A stretch of DNA of 64,000 bases from Sphingomonas profundi (GCF_009739515.1 NZ_CP046535.1:2356001-2420000); one strand, 5' to 3'. Positions 17,706 to 30,426 are shown, counted from the stretch's first letter. Notes: generated from the letters alone by a model not told the origin. Made by a program: numbers and translations.

Positions 17706-19187
17706 TCAGCCCTCGAAATTGTCGGCGACGAAGCGATCGAGCAGGCGCACGCCGTAGCCGGTGGCGCCCTTGTCGTGCAGCGTGCCGGGCTTGGCCGCCC
17801 ACACCATGCCGGCGATGTCCAGATGCGCCCAGCGCACGCCTTCCTCGATGTACCGCTTCAGGAATTGGGCGGCGGTGATCGATCCGCCGTCGCGCGGGCC
17901 GACATTCTTCATGTCGGCGATCGGCGAGTCGATCAGCTTGTCATAGGGCTCGCCCAGCGGCAGCCGCCACAGCTTGTCGCCGCTGGCGAGGCCCGCCGCC
18001 CGCAGCTGGTCGGCCAGCGCATCGTCGTTGGCGAACAGGCCGCCATGCTCGTGGCCGAGCGCGACGATCATCGCCCCGGTCAAGGTCGCGAGGTCGACGA
18101 TCGTCGCCGGGCGGTAGGTGCGCTGCACCCAGGTGAGCGCGTCGCACAGCACCAGCCGCCCCTCCGCGTCGGTGTTGATCACCTCGATCGTCTGGCCGGA
18201 CATGGAGGTGACGACGTCGCCCGGGCGCTGCGCCTTGCCGTCCGGCATATTCTCCACCAGGCCGCACACCCCGACGACGTTCACCTTCGCCTTGCGCGCG
18301 GCCAGCACGTGCATCGCGCCCGCCACGGCGCCGGCGCCGCCCATGTCCCACTTCATGTCCTCCATACCGGCGGCGGGCTTGATCGAGATGCCGCCGGTAT
18401 CGAAGGTCACGCCCTTGCCGACGAGCGCCAGCGCCGGATCGCCCGCGGCGCCGCTGCCGTTCCAGCGCATCGCCAGCAGCCGCGCCGGCCGCTCCGAGCC
18501 CAGCGACACGCCGAGCAGCGCGTTCATGCCGAGCGCCGCCATCGCCGGCTCGTCCAGCACCTCTATCTCCACGCCCAGATCGCGCAGCGCCAGGCACCGC
18601 TCGACGAAGCTCTCCGGATAGATGATGTTCGCCGGCTCGGTCACGAGGGTGCGGGTGAAGGCGATGCCGTCCGCCAGCGGCTTCAGCGCGTCCCACACCG
18701 CCTGCGCGCGCGGGCCGCCGCCGACGATGATGATGCCGGTGAGGCTCACCTTGGACTTGGGCGGCACCTTGGTGCGGTAATCGTATCGCCAGCCGCGCAG
18801 CACCGCGCCCAGCGCGACATGCGCCGCCGCCTGCGCGGGATCGGCCGCGTCCAGCGCGGAGACGTCGATCACCAGATCGGTCTCGCCCGAGGTGAGCAGG
18901 CGGGCGGCGAGCGCGCCGCCGGCTTTCTCGAACCCGCCTGTGCCATCCTTCGCGAAGGTGCCGGTGCCGGTGAGCAGCACGCGGCGCGCCTCTCCGTCCT
19001 CCGGCACGAACAGCTCGGCGATGCCGCCCGCCTCGCCCTCGAAGCGGGCGGCGGCGATGGCGCGGCGGCCGATCGCGGCATGCGCCGGATCGAGCCCGCC
19101 GAGCCGCTCGGCCGTTCCCCCGCCGGCCACCAGCAAGGCGAGGACATGGGCACCCTGGGGGCGCGCGTCGGCGAAACTGACCTGCAT
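17706..19187 (-). CDS. pepA: Leucyl aminopeptidase
   Basis: Cytosolic M17 metallopeptidase that removes N-terminal residues from peptides. The 493-residue protein has the variable N-domain and the catalytic C-domain. The C-domain has metal-binding GKGVTFDTGGISIKPA and the family signature NTDAEGRLVL. The ATG at 19187 (MQVSFADA) is preferred over an open upstream frame because 19188-19314 is the divergent promoter region shared with lptD. Confidence 0.96.
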   Translation of the reverse strand: MQVSFADARPQGAHVLALLVAGGGTAERLGGLDPAHAAIGRRAIAAARFEGEAGGIAELFVPEDGEARRVLLTGTGTFAKDGTGGFEKAGGALAARLLTSGETDLVIDVSALDAADPAQAAAHVALGAVLRGWRYDYRTKVPPKSKVSLTGIIIVGGGPRAQAVWDALKPLADGIAFTRTLVTEPANIIYPESFVERCLALRDLGVEIEVLDEPAMAALGMNALLGVSLGSERPARLLAMRWNGSGAAGDPALALVGKGVTFDTGGISIKPAAGMEDMKWDMGGAGAVAGAMHVLAARKAKVNVVGVCGLVENMPDGKAQRPGDVVTSMSGQTIEVINTDAEGRLVLCDALTWVQRTYRPATIVDLATLTGAMIVALGHEHGGLFANDDALADQLRAAGLASGDKLWRLPLGEPYDKLIDSPIADMKNVGPRDGGSITAAQFLKRYIEEGVRWAHLDIAGMVWAAKPGTLHDKGATGYGVRLLDRFVADNFEG

Positions 19188-19314
19188 GAGCGTGAGACCT
19201 CTTTTCTCTGTTGCGGCCTGTCTAGAACGGGAAGCGCCGGGATTGAAGCACCGTTGCGCCCATGCCGGTCGTGCGATAGGCGGCGGGAAGAGCGGATCGG
19301 GGCGCACGACCATT

Positions 19315-21552
19315 GTGAAAAGTTTGCGGCTGAGTTCCTTCGCCCTGCTCGCGATCGCCGCCGTGCCGGCCCACGCCCAGGATCTCGGCGATCGCCCCGT
19401 CCCGCCGCCGCCCTCCGGCTCCGCGCCGATGCCGGCGAACGACCAGGAGGTGACGTTCAGCGCCGCCGCGCTCGATTATGACGACAACACCCAGATCGTC
19501 ACCGCCAGCGGCGACGTGCGGATGCTGCGCGCCGGCAACCGCCTGCGCGCCGACAAGGTGGTGTGGAACCGCCAGACCGGGCGCGTGCGGGCCGAGGGCA
19601 ACGTCGCCGTCGTCAATCCGGGCGGCGACACCGCCTATGGCGACAGCATCGAGCTGACCGATACGCTGCGCGACGGCGTGGCCGAGAACATGCTGCTGGT
19701 GCTGGAGGGCGGCGGCCGCCTGGCCGCCCGCCACGGCGAGCGGGTGGACGGGCGGACGACGCTGGAACATGCCGCCTACACCCCCTGCGCGGTGGTGGAC
19801 AGCGACGGCTGCCCCAAGGATCCGGTGTGGAAGATCACCGCCGTGCGGGTGATCCACGATCCGCTGAAGCACCGCATCGCCTACAAGGATGCGCGGCTGA
19901 CGATGTTCGGCGCCACCATCCTGTGGCTGCCCGGCCTCTCCCATCCCGACGGATCCGGTGGCGGTGGCAACAGCGGCCTGCTGGTGCCCGATTTCCGCTA
20001 CAGCCGCACCAACGGCGCCGAGGCGGCGCTGCCTTATTACTATCAGATCGCGCCCAACCGCGATCTCACCATCACGCCGCACGTCTATTCCGAGGTGCTG
20101 CCCGCGCTGGAGGCGAAGTATCGCGCGCTGACCGGCAACGGCGCCTACCAGATCTCCGGCATGATCACCGAAGGCTCCCGCCTGCCCGCCGGCGCGCCTT
20201 TGGACACCGGCGACCGCAGCCGCGACGTGCGCGGCTATCTGGACGCCAACGGCCGCTTCCAGCTCGATCCCGCTTGGAGCATCAGCGCATCGAGCCGGCT
20301 GGCGACCGACAAGACCTTCCTGCGCCGCTACGACATCTCGCGCGACGATCGCCTGCGCTCCACGATCAACGCCGAGCGGATCGACGCCAACAGCTATCTC
20401 TCGATCGCCGGCTATGCGACGCAGAGCCTGCGGGTGAACGACGTCGGCGGCCAGCAGCCGATCGCCCTGCCGGCGATCGACTATCGCCTGCGCCTGGCCG
20501 ATCCGATCGTGGGCGGGCGGATCGAGCTGCAGGCCAACAGCCTCGCCATCCTGCGGACCGACGGCCAGGATACGCAGCGCGCCTTCGCCAGCGCCCGCTG
20601 GGATCTGCGCCGCTACACCCCGCTGGGGCAGGAGGTGGTGCTGACCGCCTACGGCCGCGGCGACGTCTACCACACGGCGCAGACCGCCAACACGGTGACG
20701 GAGAGCTATCGCGGCACCGCCGGCTGGACCGGGCGCGGCATCGCGGCCCTGGCGCTGGACGTGCGCTGGCCGTTCGTGGGCGAGGTGTTCGGCGGCACCC
20801 AGCAGCTCACGCCGCGCGTGCAGGTGGTCGCCTCCCCGCCCACCGCCAACCTGCGCATCCCGAACGAGGATGCCCGCGCCGTGGACCTGGAGGACAGCAA
20901 CCTCTTCGCGCTCAACCGCTTCCCCGGCTATGATCGCTGGGAGGACGGCACCCGCGTGACCTACGGCGTGGAGTGGCAGTTCGATCGCCCGCGCTTCTCC
21001 TTCCGCACGATCGTGGGCCAGAGCTACCGGCTGACCGACAAGCCCAGCATCTTCCCGGTCGGCACCGGCCTGTCCGGCCGCTACTCCGACATCGTCGGCC
21101 GATCCACGCTGCAATATGGCCGCTTCCTGGAAGTCACCCACCGCTTCCGGCTGGACAAGGACAATCTCAGGTTTCGCCGCAACGAGGCGGACGTCACGAT
21201 CGGCAGCCGCCGCACCTACTTCTCCGCCGCCTATCTCCGCCTCAACCGCGACATCGACACCGCGATCGAGGATCTGCGCGATCGCGAGGAGGTGCGGCTG
21301 GGCGGCCGCATCCAGCTTGCGCGTTACTGGTCGGTGTTCGGCTCCACCGTGATCGATCTCACCGGCCCGGCCGAGGATACGACCTCGCTCTCCGATGGGT
21401 TTGAGCCCGTGCGCCACCGTCTCGGCCTGCTCTACGATGACGAGTGCATGGAACTGGGCGTCACCTGGCGACGCGACTATGAGCGGATCGGCGATGCGCG
21501 GAAGGGCAATACCTTCCTGTTGCGGGTGGCGCTCAAGAATTTGGGCCGCTAA
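19315..21552 (+). CDS. lptD: LPS-assembly outer membrane protein LptD
   Basis: Beta-barrel of the LptDE complex that inserts lipopolysaccharide into the outer leaflet. The 745-residue protein starts at GTG 19315 with a short signal peptide (KSLRLSSFALLAIAAVPAHA). It then has the periplasmic OstA/jelly-roll domain (about residues 40-125, VTASGDVRMLRAGNRLRADKV region), then the large barrel. The first gene of lptD-surA-pdxA-rsmA, an order conserved in proteobacteria; surA starts 63 bases after its stop. Confidence 0.94.
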   Translation: MKSLRLSSFALLAIAAVPAHAQDLGDRPVPPPPSGSAPMPANDQEVTFSAAALDYDDNTQIVTASGDVRMLRAGNRLRADKVVWNRQTGRVRAEGNVAVVNPGGDTAYGDSIELTDTLRDGVAENMLLVLEGGGRLAARHGERVDGRTTLEHAAYTPCAVVDSDGCPKDPVWKITAVRVIHDPLKHRIAYKDARLTMFGATILWLPGLSHPDGSGGGGNSGLLVPDFRYSRTNGAEAALPYYYQIAPNRDLTITPHVYSEVLPALEAKYRALTGNGAYQISGMITEGSRLPAGAPLDTGDRSRDVRGYLDANGRFQLDPAWSISASSRLATDKTFLRRYDISRDDRLRSTINAERIDANSYLSIAGYATQSLRVNDVGGQQPIALPAIDYRLRLADPIVGGRIELQANSLAILRTDGQDTQRAFASARWDLRRYTPLGQEVVLTAYGRGDVYHTAQTANTVTESYRGTAGWTGRGIAALALDVRWPFVGEVFGGTQQLTPRVQVVASPPTANLRIPNEDARAVDLEDSNLFALNRFPGYDRWEDGTRVTYGVEWQFDRPRFSFRTIVGQSYRLTDKPSIFPVGTGLSGRYSDIVGRSTLQYGRFLEVTHRFRLDKDNLRFRRNEADVTIGSRRTYFSAAYLRLNRDIDTAIEDLRDREEVRLGGRIQLARYWSVFGSTVIDLTGPAEDTTSLSDGFEPVRHRLGLLYDDECMELGVTWRRDYERIGDARKGNTFLLRVALKNLGR

Positions 21553-21615
21553 GCGTGCGTTCAGCCGTTCCGGCGCAGATCGTCGGCGTTATGGCATGAG
21601 ATCGATGGGGCAAGA

Positions 21616-22989
21616 GTGACGCTTACAGGCAAGACGCTGGCAGGCAGGACGGGTGCGAAGCTGGGCGTGGCCGCCCTGGCCGCGGCAGCCACGTGGATGG
21701 CGGCGATCGCGCCTGCGCAGAGCGTCGACGAGCCGATGGAGGCGCCGTCGATGGGTCTCAATCTGCCCACCGATGTGACGATCTTCGGCAAGTCCGATCC
21801 CACGATCCACAAGGCGACCGCGATCGTCAACGGCTCGATCATCACCGATACCGACGTGGACCAGCGGCTGGCGCTGGTGCTCGCGGCCAATGGCGGCAAG
21901 GTGGAGGGCGAGGAGCGCGACCGGCTGAAGCTGCAGGTGCTGCGCAACCTGATCGACGAGACCCTCCAGATCCAGGAGGCCGCCGCCCAGAAGATCGAGA
22001 TCAGCAAGGCCGAGATCGACCAGACCTACAATCGCGTCGCCGGTAACTTCAAGCGCAGCCCGGCCGCCTTCGCTGCCTATCTGGCCGAGCAGGGATCGTC
22101 CGAGCGGTCGATCAAGCGCCAGATCGAGGGCGAGCTTTCGTGGCGCCGCGTGCTCGGCCGCAAGGTGGAGCCCTTCGTCGCGGTGGGCGAGGACGAGGTG
22201 AACGCCGTGATGGCGCGGCTCAACGCCTCCAAGGGCCAGGCCGAGTACCGCATCGGCGAGATCTTCCTCTCGACCACGCCCGAGACCAGCAACGACACCC
22301 GCGCCAACGCCGATCGCATCATCCAGCAGATCAAGCAGGGCGCGTCGTTCGTCGCTTATGCCCGCCAGTTCTCCGAGGCGTCCACGGCGGCGGTGGGCGG
22401 CGATCTGGGCTGGGTGCGCGCCGAGCAGCTGCCCGAGCCGATCGCGGCGACCGTGCAGACGATGACGACCGGCCAGATCAGCGAGCCGGTGACGGTGCCT
22501 GGCGGCTACTCGATCATCGCGCTGATCGACAAGCGGCAGGTGCTCACCGCCGATCCGCGCGACGCCGTGCTCGCGCTGAAGCAGATCGCGATCAGCTTCC
22601 CCAAGACGATGACGCAGGCGCAGGCAGCCCCGAAGGTGGAGGCGTTCGCCACCGCGCTGAAGGCCACCGCCGGCTGCGGCAAGGCGGACGAGGTGGCCAA
22701 GGCGGTCGGCGGCGAGGTGGTGGACAACGATCAGGTCCGCATCCGCGATCTGCCGCCGCAGCTGCAGGAGGTGATGGTCAACCTCCAGGTCGGCCAGTCC
22801 ACCCCGCCGTTCGGCTCGCTGGCCGATGGCGTGCGCGCGCTCGTGCTGTGCGGGCGGGACGATCCCAAGGGCGCGGGCGCGCCCTCCTACGACGCGATCT
22901 ACTCGCAGATGGAGGAGGAGCGGGTGAACCGCCGCGCCCGCCGCTACCTGCGCGATCTGCGTCGCGACGCGGTCGTCGACTACCGATGA
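21616..22989 (+). CDS. surA: Periplasmic chaperone/peptidyl-prolyl isomerase SurA
   Basis: Chaperone for outer-membrane proteins, including LptD. Its 457 residues start at GTG 21616 with a signal peptide ending near APAQS. The N-terminal SurA domain (about residues 62-175) begins ATAIVNGSIITDTDVDQRL. One clear parvulin domain (about 205-310) has GGDLGWVRAEQLPEP and QISEPVTVPGGYSII. A second, degenerate C-terminal module follows. This arrangement is the usual alphaproteobacterial one. Confidence 0.92.
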   Translation: MTLTGKTLAGRTGAKLGVAALAAAATWMAAIAPAQSVDEPMEAPSMGLNLPTDVTIFGKSDPTIHKATAIVNGSIITDTDVDQRLALVLAANGGKVEGEERDRLKLQVLRNLIDETLQIQEAAAQKIEISKAEIDQTYNRVAGNFKRSPAAFAAYLAEQGSSERSIKRQIEGELSWRRVLGRKVEPFVAVGEDEVNAVMARLNASKGQAEYRIGEIFLSTTPETSNDTRANADRIIQQIKQGASFVAYARQFSEASTAAVGGDLGWVRAEQLPEPIAATVQTMTTGQISEPVTVPGGYSIIALIDKRQVLTADPRDAVLALKQIAISFPKTMTQAQAAPKVEAFATALKATAGCGKADEVAKAVGGEVVDNDQVRIRDLPPQLQEVMVNLQVGQSTPPFGSLADGVRALVLCGRDDPKGAGAPSYDAIYSQMEEERVNRRARRYLRDLRRDAVVDYR

Positions 22990-23011
22990 GCCGAGCCGGG
23001 GGCCGGCCGCG

Positions 23012-24001
23012 GTGAGGCCGCTCGCCGTGTCGCTCGGCGATCCCGCCGGTATCGGGCCGGAGATCGTCGGCAAGAGCTGGGCGCGGCGCCATCAGCACGG
23101 CCTCACCCCGTTCTTCGCCGTGGGCGACGCGCGATCGATCGAGGCGGTGTGGGACGGCCCGGTCGTCCGCGTCTCCTCGCCCGAGGAGGCCGTGCGCTAT
23201 TTCGACGACGCGCTGCCGCTGATCCAGGTGGAGGATGCCGGCCCGATCGAGCCCGGCCAGCCCAACCTGCCGGGCGCGCGCTGCTCCCTCGACTCGCTGG
23301 AGATGGCGGCCGGGCTCACCCGCTCGGGCGCGGCCAGCGCGCTCGTCACCGGGCCGGTCAGCAAGGCGCAGCTCTACGCGATCGGCTTCGATCATGCCGG
23401 GCAGACCGAGTTCGTCGCCGAGCGGTGCGGCGTCTCGCCGGAGAATGCGGTGATGATGCTGGCCGGGCCGAGCCTGCGCACCGTGCCGATCACCACCCAC
23501 GTGGCGCTGCGCGACGTGCCGGACATCCTCTCGATCGAGCTGATCGTCGCCAAGGCGCGCGCCACCGATCGCGGCCTCACCCGCAATTTCGGCATCGAGC
23601 GGCCGCGCCTGGCCATCGCCGGCTTCAACCCTCACGCCGGCGAGGGCGGCGCGCTGGGCCGCGAGGAGATCGAGCTGATCCTGCCCGCGATCGAGTTCCT
23701 GCGCGCCGAGGGGATCGACGTGGTCGGCCCGCTCGCCGCCGACACCATGTTCCACGCCCGCGCCCGCGCCGCCTATGACGCGGCCCTGTGCCTGTACCAC
23801 GATCAGGCGCTGATCCCGCTGAAGACGCTGCATTTCGACGAGGGCGTCAACATGACCCTGGGCCTGCCGATCGTCCGCACCGCGCCGGACCACGGCACCG
23901 CCTTCGACATCGCCGGCAGGGGCGTGGCGGAGCCGGGCGCGATGATCGCCGCCATCGCCATGGCGCGCAGCGCCGCCGACTGGCGCGCCCAGCAGGCGTG
24001 A
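23012..24001 (+). CDS. pdxA: 4-hydroxythreonine-4-phosphate dehydrogenase
   Basis: NAD-dependent enzyme of pyridoxal phosphate synthesis. The 329-residue protein starts at GTG 23012 directly with [13 protein letters not shown]. Catalytic and metal-binding blocks are intact ([41 protein letters not shown]). It lies 22 bases after surA and its stop overlaps the rsmA start (GTGA), consistent with one transcript. Confidence 0.96.
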   Translation: MRPLAVSLGDPAGIGPEIVGKSWARRHQHGLTPFFAVGDARSIEAVWDGPVVRVSSPEEAVRYFDDALPLIQVEDAGPIEPGQPNLPGARCSLDSLEMAAGLTRSGAASALVTGPVSKAQLYAIGFDHAGQTEFVAERCGVSPENAVMMLAGPSLRTVPITTHVALRDVPDILSIELIVAKARATDRGLTRNFGIERPRLAIAGFNPHAGEGGALGREEIELILPAIEFLRAEGIDVVGPLAADTMFHARARAAYDAALCLYHDQALIPLKTLHFDEGVNMTLGLPIVRTAPDHGTAFDIAGRGVAEPGAMIAAIAMARSAADWRAQQA

Positions 24002-24837
24002 GCGCCTCCCCCGCCCTCCCCCCTTTGCGGGAGGTGATCGCCCGCCATGGCCTGAGCGCGAGCCGGGCGCTGGGCCAGAATTTCCTGCTCGACGGGCAGT
24101 TGCTCGATCGCATCGCGCGGGTGCCCGGTCCGCTGGCGGGCGCGACCGTGTACGAGGTCGGCCCCGGCCCCGGCGGGCTGACGCGGGCGCTGCTGGCCAC
24201 GGGCGCGCACGTGGTGGCGGTGGAGCGGGACGATCGCTGCCTGCCGGCGCTGGCCGAGCTGGACGCGGCGTTTCCGGGCCGGTTGCGGGTGATCCCCGGC
24301 GATGCGCTGGCGATCGACGAGGCGGCGGAGGCGGGCGCCGGCGCGCACATCGTCGCCAACCTGCCCTACAATGTCGGCACCGCGCTGCTGGTGCGCTGGC
24401 TGACCGCGCCGGCCTGGCCGCCCTTCTGGGCCTCGCTGACTTTGATGTTCCAGAAGGAGGTGGCGGAGCGGATCGTCGCGCGCGCGGGCGGCGAGGCCTA
24501 TGGCCGGCTGGCCGTGCTGGCGCAGTGGCGGGCGCGGGCGAGCCTGGCCTTCACCGTCCACCGCTCCGCCTTCGTGCCGCCGCCGAAGGTGATGTCGGCG
24601 GTGGTCCATCTGGTGCCGGCGGCGCAGCCCGCCGGCGTGGACGTGGCGACGATCGAGGCGCTGACCGCCGCCGCCTTCGGCCAGCGGCGCAAGATGCTGC
24701 GCCAGAGCCTGAAGGGCATGGCCGGCGCGCTGACGGCGCTCGACGCCGTCGGGATCGATCCGGCGCGCCGGGCGGAGACGCTGTCGGTGGACGAGTTCGT
24801 GCGCGTGGCCCGCGCGATCGAGGCCGCGCGGTGGTGA
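23998..24837 (+). CDS. rsmA: 16S rRNA dimethyladenosine transferase RsmA (KsgA)
   Basis: Dimethylates two adjacent adenines near the 3' end of 16S rRNA. The 279-residue protein has LGQNFLLD, the SAM-binding [14 protein letters not shown], and the catalytic [11 protein letters not shown] motif, with a C-terminal domain ending in [12 protein letters not shown]. Start GTG 23998 overlaps the pdxA stop. The small CXXCH gene is coupled at its 3' end through another GTGA overlap. Confidence 0.96.
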   Translation: MSASPALPPLREVIARHGLSASRALGQNFLLDGQLLDRIARVPGPLAGATVYEVGPGPGGLTRALLATGAHVVAVERDDRCLPALAELDAAFPGRLRVIPGDALAIDEAAEAGAGAHIVANLPYNVGTALLVRWLTAPAWPPFWASLTLMFQKEVAERIVARAGGEAYGRLAVLAQWRARASLAFTVHRSAFVPPPKVMSAVVHLVPAAQPAGVDVATIEALTAAAFGQRRKMLRQSLKGMAGALTALDAVGIDPARRAETLSVDEFVRVARAIEAARW

Positions 24838-25112
24838 TCGGCCGGGTGTCGGCCGCCTTGCTGGCGCTGGCCGCCGCCGCGCCGGCCGAAGCGCAAGGGG
24901 ATGGCGCCGCGCTCACCGCCGCCCGCTTCCGCAGCGAGTGCCTCTACTGCCACGCGCGGGCCGCGCCGGAGGGTCTGGCGCCGGAGATCATGGCGGGCCT
25001 GCGCCCGGTCGCCGGCCTGCGCCCGCGCGACGCGATGCCCGGCCTGTTCTGCCGCCGGCGCTGCACGCGGTGCGGTTCGCCCGACGGCGGCGCGGCCGGG
25101 GCGGCGCGCTGA
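24834..25112 (+). CDS. Small secreted CXXCH protein (mini cytochrome-like)
   Basis: A 92-residue protein coupled to rsmA by a GTGA overlap. A clear signal peptide (about residues 1-21, ending AEAQ) is followed by a haem c attachment motif CLYCH at about residues 36-40. A methionine in DAMPGLF is a possible axial ligand. The unusual C-terminal cluster [10 protein letters not shown] adds three cysteines. It is shorter than any standard class I cytochrome c, so it may be a minimal haem protein or a metal-binding protein. I do not recognise a named family. Confidence 0.6.
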   Translation: MIGRVSAALLALAAAAPAEAQGDGAALTAARFRSECLYCHARAAPEGLAPEIMAGLRPVAGLRPRDAMPGLFCRRRCTRCGSPDGGAAGAAR

Positions 25113-25120
25113 GCGGCGGC

Positions 25121-25318
25121 TCAGGCCGCCTGCACGCCTTCCACGTCGACGCGCTCGGCATCCGCCCGCAGGCCGATCACGCGAACGCGCTTGCCGACGA
25201 GGTCCACCGGCGTGCGGTGCAGGTCCAGCCGCCAGAGCCCGCCCGCATCGCGCCGCAGGGCGAAGCCACCGCCGACGCGGAGGAGCATGCCGGTCTCGTC
25301 GATGCGCTCGTCCGCCAC
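25121..25318 (-). CDS. Small DUF5818-like protein
   Basis: A 65-residue soluble protein with the pattern GMLLRVGGGFALRRDAGG ... LDLHRTPVDLVGKRVRV. I associate this with the small DUF5818 family common in sphingomonads; its function is unknown. It looks like a single small beta-barrel (OB-like). It sits just upstream of, and in the same direction as, nothing obvious: bkdB ends 22 bases to the right and is also leftward, so this may be the last gene of that transcript. Confidence 0.65.
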   Translation of the reverse strand: MADERIDETGMLLRVGGGFALRRDAGGLWRLDLHRTPVDLVGKRVRVIGLRADAERVDVEGVQAA

Positions 25319-25340
25319 GATGTCTCCTCCCTTGCCCGCC

Positions 25341-26648
25341 TCAGTCGACGAACAGCAGGGCCGGCGTCTCGATCAGGCGGCGCACCGCCTGGATGAAGCT
25401 TGCCGCGTCCCAGCCGTCCACCACGCGATGATCGAAGCTGGACGAGAGGTTCATCAGCTTGCGCACCTCGATCCGGCCATCCACCACCGCCGGCCGCTCG
25501 ACGATGCGGTTGACGCCGACGATCGCCACCTCCGGCCGGTTGATGACCGGCGTCGAGACGATGCCGCCGAGCGGCCCGAGCGAGGTGAGTGTGATGGTCG
25601 ACCCGCCGAGTTCCTCCCGCGATGCCTTGCCGCGCCGGGCGGCGTCGGCCAGACGCACGATCTCCGCCGCCAGCGACCAGAGGTCGCGCCCGTCCGCATC
25701 GCGGATCACCGGCACCGTGAGGCCGGCATCGGTCTGCGTTGCCAGGCCGAGATGGACCGGGCGGTAGCGCGAGACGATGTTCCCCTCGTCGTCGTAGCGC
25801 GCGTTGATCATCGGGAAGTCGGGCAGCGCGCGGGTGATCGCCTTGATGAGGAACGGCAGCAGCGTGAGCTTGGGCCGATCGCCGCGCGCGGCATTCATCG
25901 CCTGGCGCAGCGCCTCAAGCTGGGTGACGTCCGTCTCCTCGACATAGGCGAAGTGCGGGATGCGGCGCTTGGCTTCCGCCATGTTCTCGGCGATGCGGCG
26001 GCGCAGGCCGGTGACGCGCACCTCCTCGACATCGTCGTCGCCATCGTCCCGGCGCTGCACCGGCGAAGCCGCCGCCGCAGACGCGGGCGACGCGGCGTAG
26101 CGCAGATAGGCGTCCAGATCGGCGTGGCGCACGCGATCGCCATGGGCCGGCCGCACGCTCGTCAGATCGACACCGAGATCCTTCGCCCGGGCGCGGACAG
26201 CGGGAGAAGCCAGCACGCGGCGCGTCTGCCCCTCGGCCGAAGCGGCCTCGCGCGGGGCGGACGGGGCGGCCTGGCGCGGCGCGGCCGCTGACGGCGCGGC
26301 GCGGGGCTCCGCCGGCGCGGCGGCGGGTTCGGGCTTCGGCGCGGCGACCTGCGAGGCTTCGGGCGGGGCCACCGCCACCTCCGGCTCCACGGCGCCGCCG
26401 GCCTCGTCCGCGCTCTCGAACACGGCCAGGACGGAGCCGATCGCCAGCATGTCGCCCACCGCGCCGGCGATCTCGACCACGGTGCCCGCGACCGGCGACG
26501 ACATTTCCACCGTCGCCTTGTCGGTCATCATGTCGGCGAGCGGCTGATCCTCCTCCACCACGTCGCCGACCTGCACGTGCCACGCGACGATCTCCGCCTC
26601 GGCGATGCCCTCGCCGATGTCCGGCAGCTTGAAGTTGATGCGTGCCAC
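25341..26648 (-). CDS. bkdB: Branched-chain 2-oxoacid dehydrogenase E2 (lipoamide acyltransferase)
   Basis: Core acyltransferase of the 2-oxoacid dehydrogenase complex. The 435-residue protein has one N-terminal lipoyl domain with lipoylated lysine in MTDKATVEM (about Lys44), an Ala/Pro linker, a peripheral-subunit-binding domain (about residues 145-185, LASPAVRARAKDLGV), and the catalytic domain with HRVVDGWDA. Start GTG 26648 directly abuts the E1beta stop. The motif MTDKATVE and the E1alpha/E1beta pairing favour the branched-chain complex over pyruvate dehydrogenase. The E3 gene is not in the window. Confidence 0.93.
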   Translation of the reverse strand: MARINFKLPDIGEGIAEAEIVAWHVQVGDVVEEDQPLADMMTDKATVEMSSPVAGTVVEIAGAVGDMLAIGSVLAVFESADEAGGAVEPEVAVAPPEASQVAAPKPEPAAAPAEPRAAPSAAAPRQAAPSAPREAASAEGQTRRVLASPAVRARAKDLGVDLTSVRPAHGDRVRHADLDAYLRYAASPASAAAASPVQRRDDGDDDVEEVRVTGLRRRIAENMAEAKRRIPHFAYVEETDVTQLEALRQAMNAARGDRPKLTLLPFLIKAITRALPDFPMINARYDDEGNIVSRYRPVHLGLATQTDAGLTVPVIRDADGRDLWSLAAEIVRLADAARRGKASREELGGSTITLTSLGPLGGIVSTPVINRPEVAIVGVNRIVERPAVVDGRIEVRKLMNLSSSFDHRVVDGWDAASFIQAVRRLIETPALLFVD

Positions 26649-29047
<2,399 letters not shown>

Positions 29048-29052
29048 TTATT

Positions 29053-30426
29053 TCAACGCTGATCACCAGCTTTTTTTACATGCGGATCGTCCGTGTAGGT
29101 CGTCGGCAACCGGCAGACGGCCTTCAGCCCGCCTCCGTCGCGATTGCGCAGGATCAGGGTGCCGCCATGATCCTGCACGATGCTGCGCGCGATCGTGAGG
29201 CCGAGACCGATGCCGCCGGTGTCGCGATTGCGCGAGGGATCGCCGCGGACGAAGGGCTGGAAGACATGCTCGATCCGGTCGGGCGCGAGGCCGGGTCCGC
29301 GATCGGCGACCGTCAGCACCGCTTCGCCAGTTTCCGCCGACAGCGAGAGGGTGACGCCGCCGCCATAGGCCACGCCATTGTCGATCAGGTTCTGGACGAG
29401 CCGCTCCAGCGCCACCGGATCGCCGGCGATCGTCACCGGCCGCACCGCGTCCAGCCGCACCGGCCGCCCCACCTCCTGCTCCGCATCCGCCATGCGCCGG
29501 ACGAGCGTGTCGAGCGACATGGGCCGGATGTCGCCCGCCCGCGTGCTGCCGCGCACGAAGCCGATCGTCGCCGCGATCATGGCGCGCATCTGCTCGATAT
29601 CCTCCTGCACCTTGTCGCGCACCGGCTCCGGCGCGGCCTCGATGCGAAAGGCGATGCGGGCGAGCGGCGTGCGCAGATCGTGCGCGATCGCCCCCATCAT
29701 CGCCGTGCGCTCCGCCACATAGGCGGCCAGGCGATCCTGCATGCGGTTCAGCGCGTGGGCGGTGACGCGAAGCTCGGCCGGGCCTTCCTCCGGCACGCTG
29801 GGGCTCAGCGGATCATGCCCCATGCGATCGGCGGCGGCGGCGAAGCGGCTGATCGGCCGGGTGAGCAGGCGGGCGAACACCCAGGCGAACGGCACCAGCA
29901 TCAGCGCACACAGGGCGAACCACAGGATCATCCGACGCTGCCACGCCGCCAGCAGCGGCGCCGGCGGCGTCCGCACCACACGCCAGCCGCCGTCCGTCTC
30001 CATCGCGGCGACCAGCGTATCGAAGAACAGCGGCTCGCCGCGCCGCATCGGCACCAGCCGCCGCGCGCGCCGGCGCTGCGGCAGGTCGGCGCGCTGATCC
30101 GGCTCGAAATACAGCAGCACGCGGTCGCGCGGCACGCCGATGCGGGCGGCCAGCATGCCGGTGAAGCGCGGATCGCTCGTCATGTCCGCATCCGGCACCG
30201 GCGCGGCGGGCTGCCGGGTTACGGAGAGCGCCCGCTCCCGCCCGCCGCGCTCATGATCGCGCCCGGCGAGCGCATCGGCGATATCGGACAGGCGGTTGAA
30301 ATCGGGGCGTGGCGGATCGAACAGCACGAACATCGCCACCGTCATCGCCTGCGAGGCGACGAGGCTGGCGAGCAGCAGCAGCAGGGTCGCCCAGAAGATC
30401 GGCAGGCGACCGAGCCGGCGGATCAC
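29053..30426 (-). CDS. EnvZ-like sensor histidine kinase
   Basis: A 457-residue membrane kinase. It has a hydrophobic helix at about residues 12-34, a periplasmic domain of about 130 residues rich in Arg, a second helix at about 167-187, and HAMP. The H-box has AIAHDLRTPL (phospho-acceptor about His249), the N-box NLIDNGVAYG, and the G-box GGIGLGLTIA. Start GTG 30426 overlaps the response-regulator stop. It closes a long leftward series of overlapping genes that starts with an efflux pump, so the ligand may be an exported compound or envelope stress. Confidence 0.9.
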   Translation of the reverse strand: MIRRLGRLPIFWATLLLLLASLVASQAMTVAMFVLFDPPRPDFNRLSDIADALAGRDHERGGRERALSVTRQPAAPVPDADMTSDPRFTGMLAARIGVPRDRVLLYFEPDQRADLPQRRRARRLVPMRRGEPLFFDTLVAAMETDGGWRVVRTPPAPLLAAWQRRMILWFALCALMLVPFAWVFARLLTRPISRFAAAADRMGHDPLSPSVPEEGPAELRVTAHALNRMQDRLAAYVAERTAMMGAIAHDLRTPLARIAFRIEAAPEPVRDKVQEDIEQMRAMIAATIGFVRGSTRAGDIRPMSLDTLVRRMADAEQEVGRPVRLDAVRPVTIAGDPVALERLVQNLIDNGVAYGGGVTLSLSAETGEAVLTVADRGPGLAPDRIEHVFQPFVRGDPSRNRDTGGIGLGLTIARSIVQDHGGTLILRNRDGGGLKAVCRLPTTYTDDPHVKKAGDQR

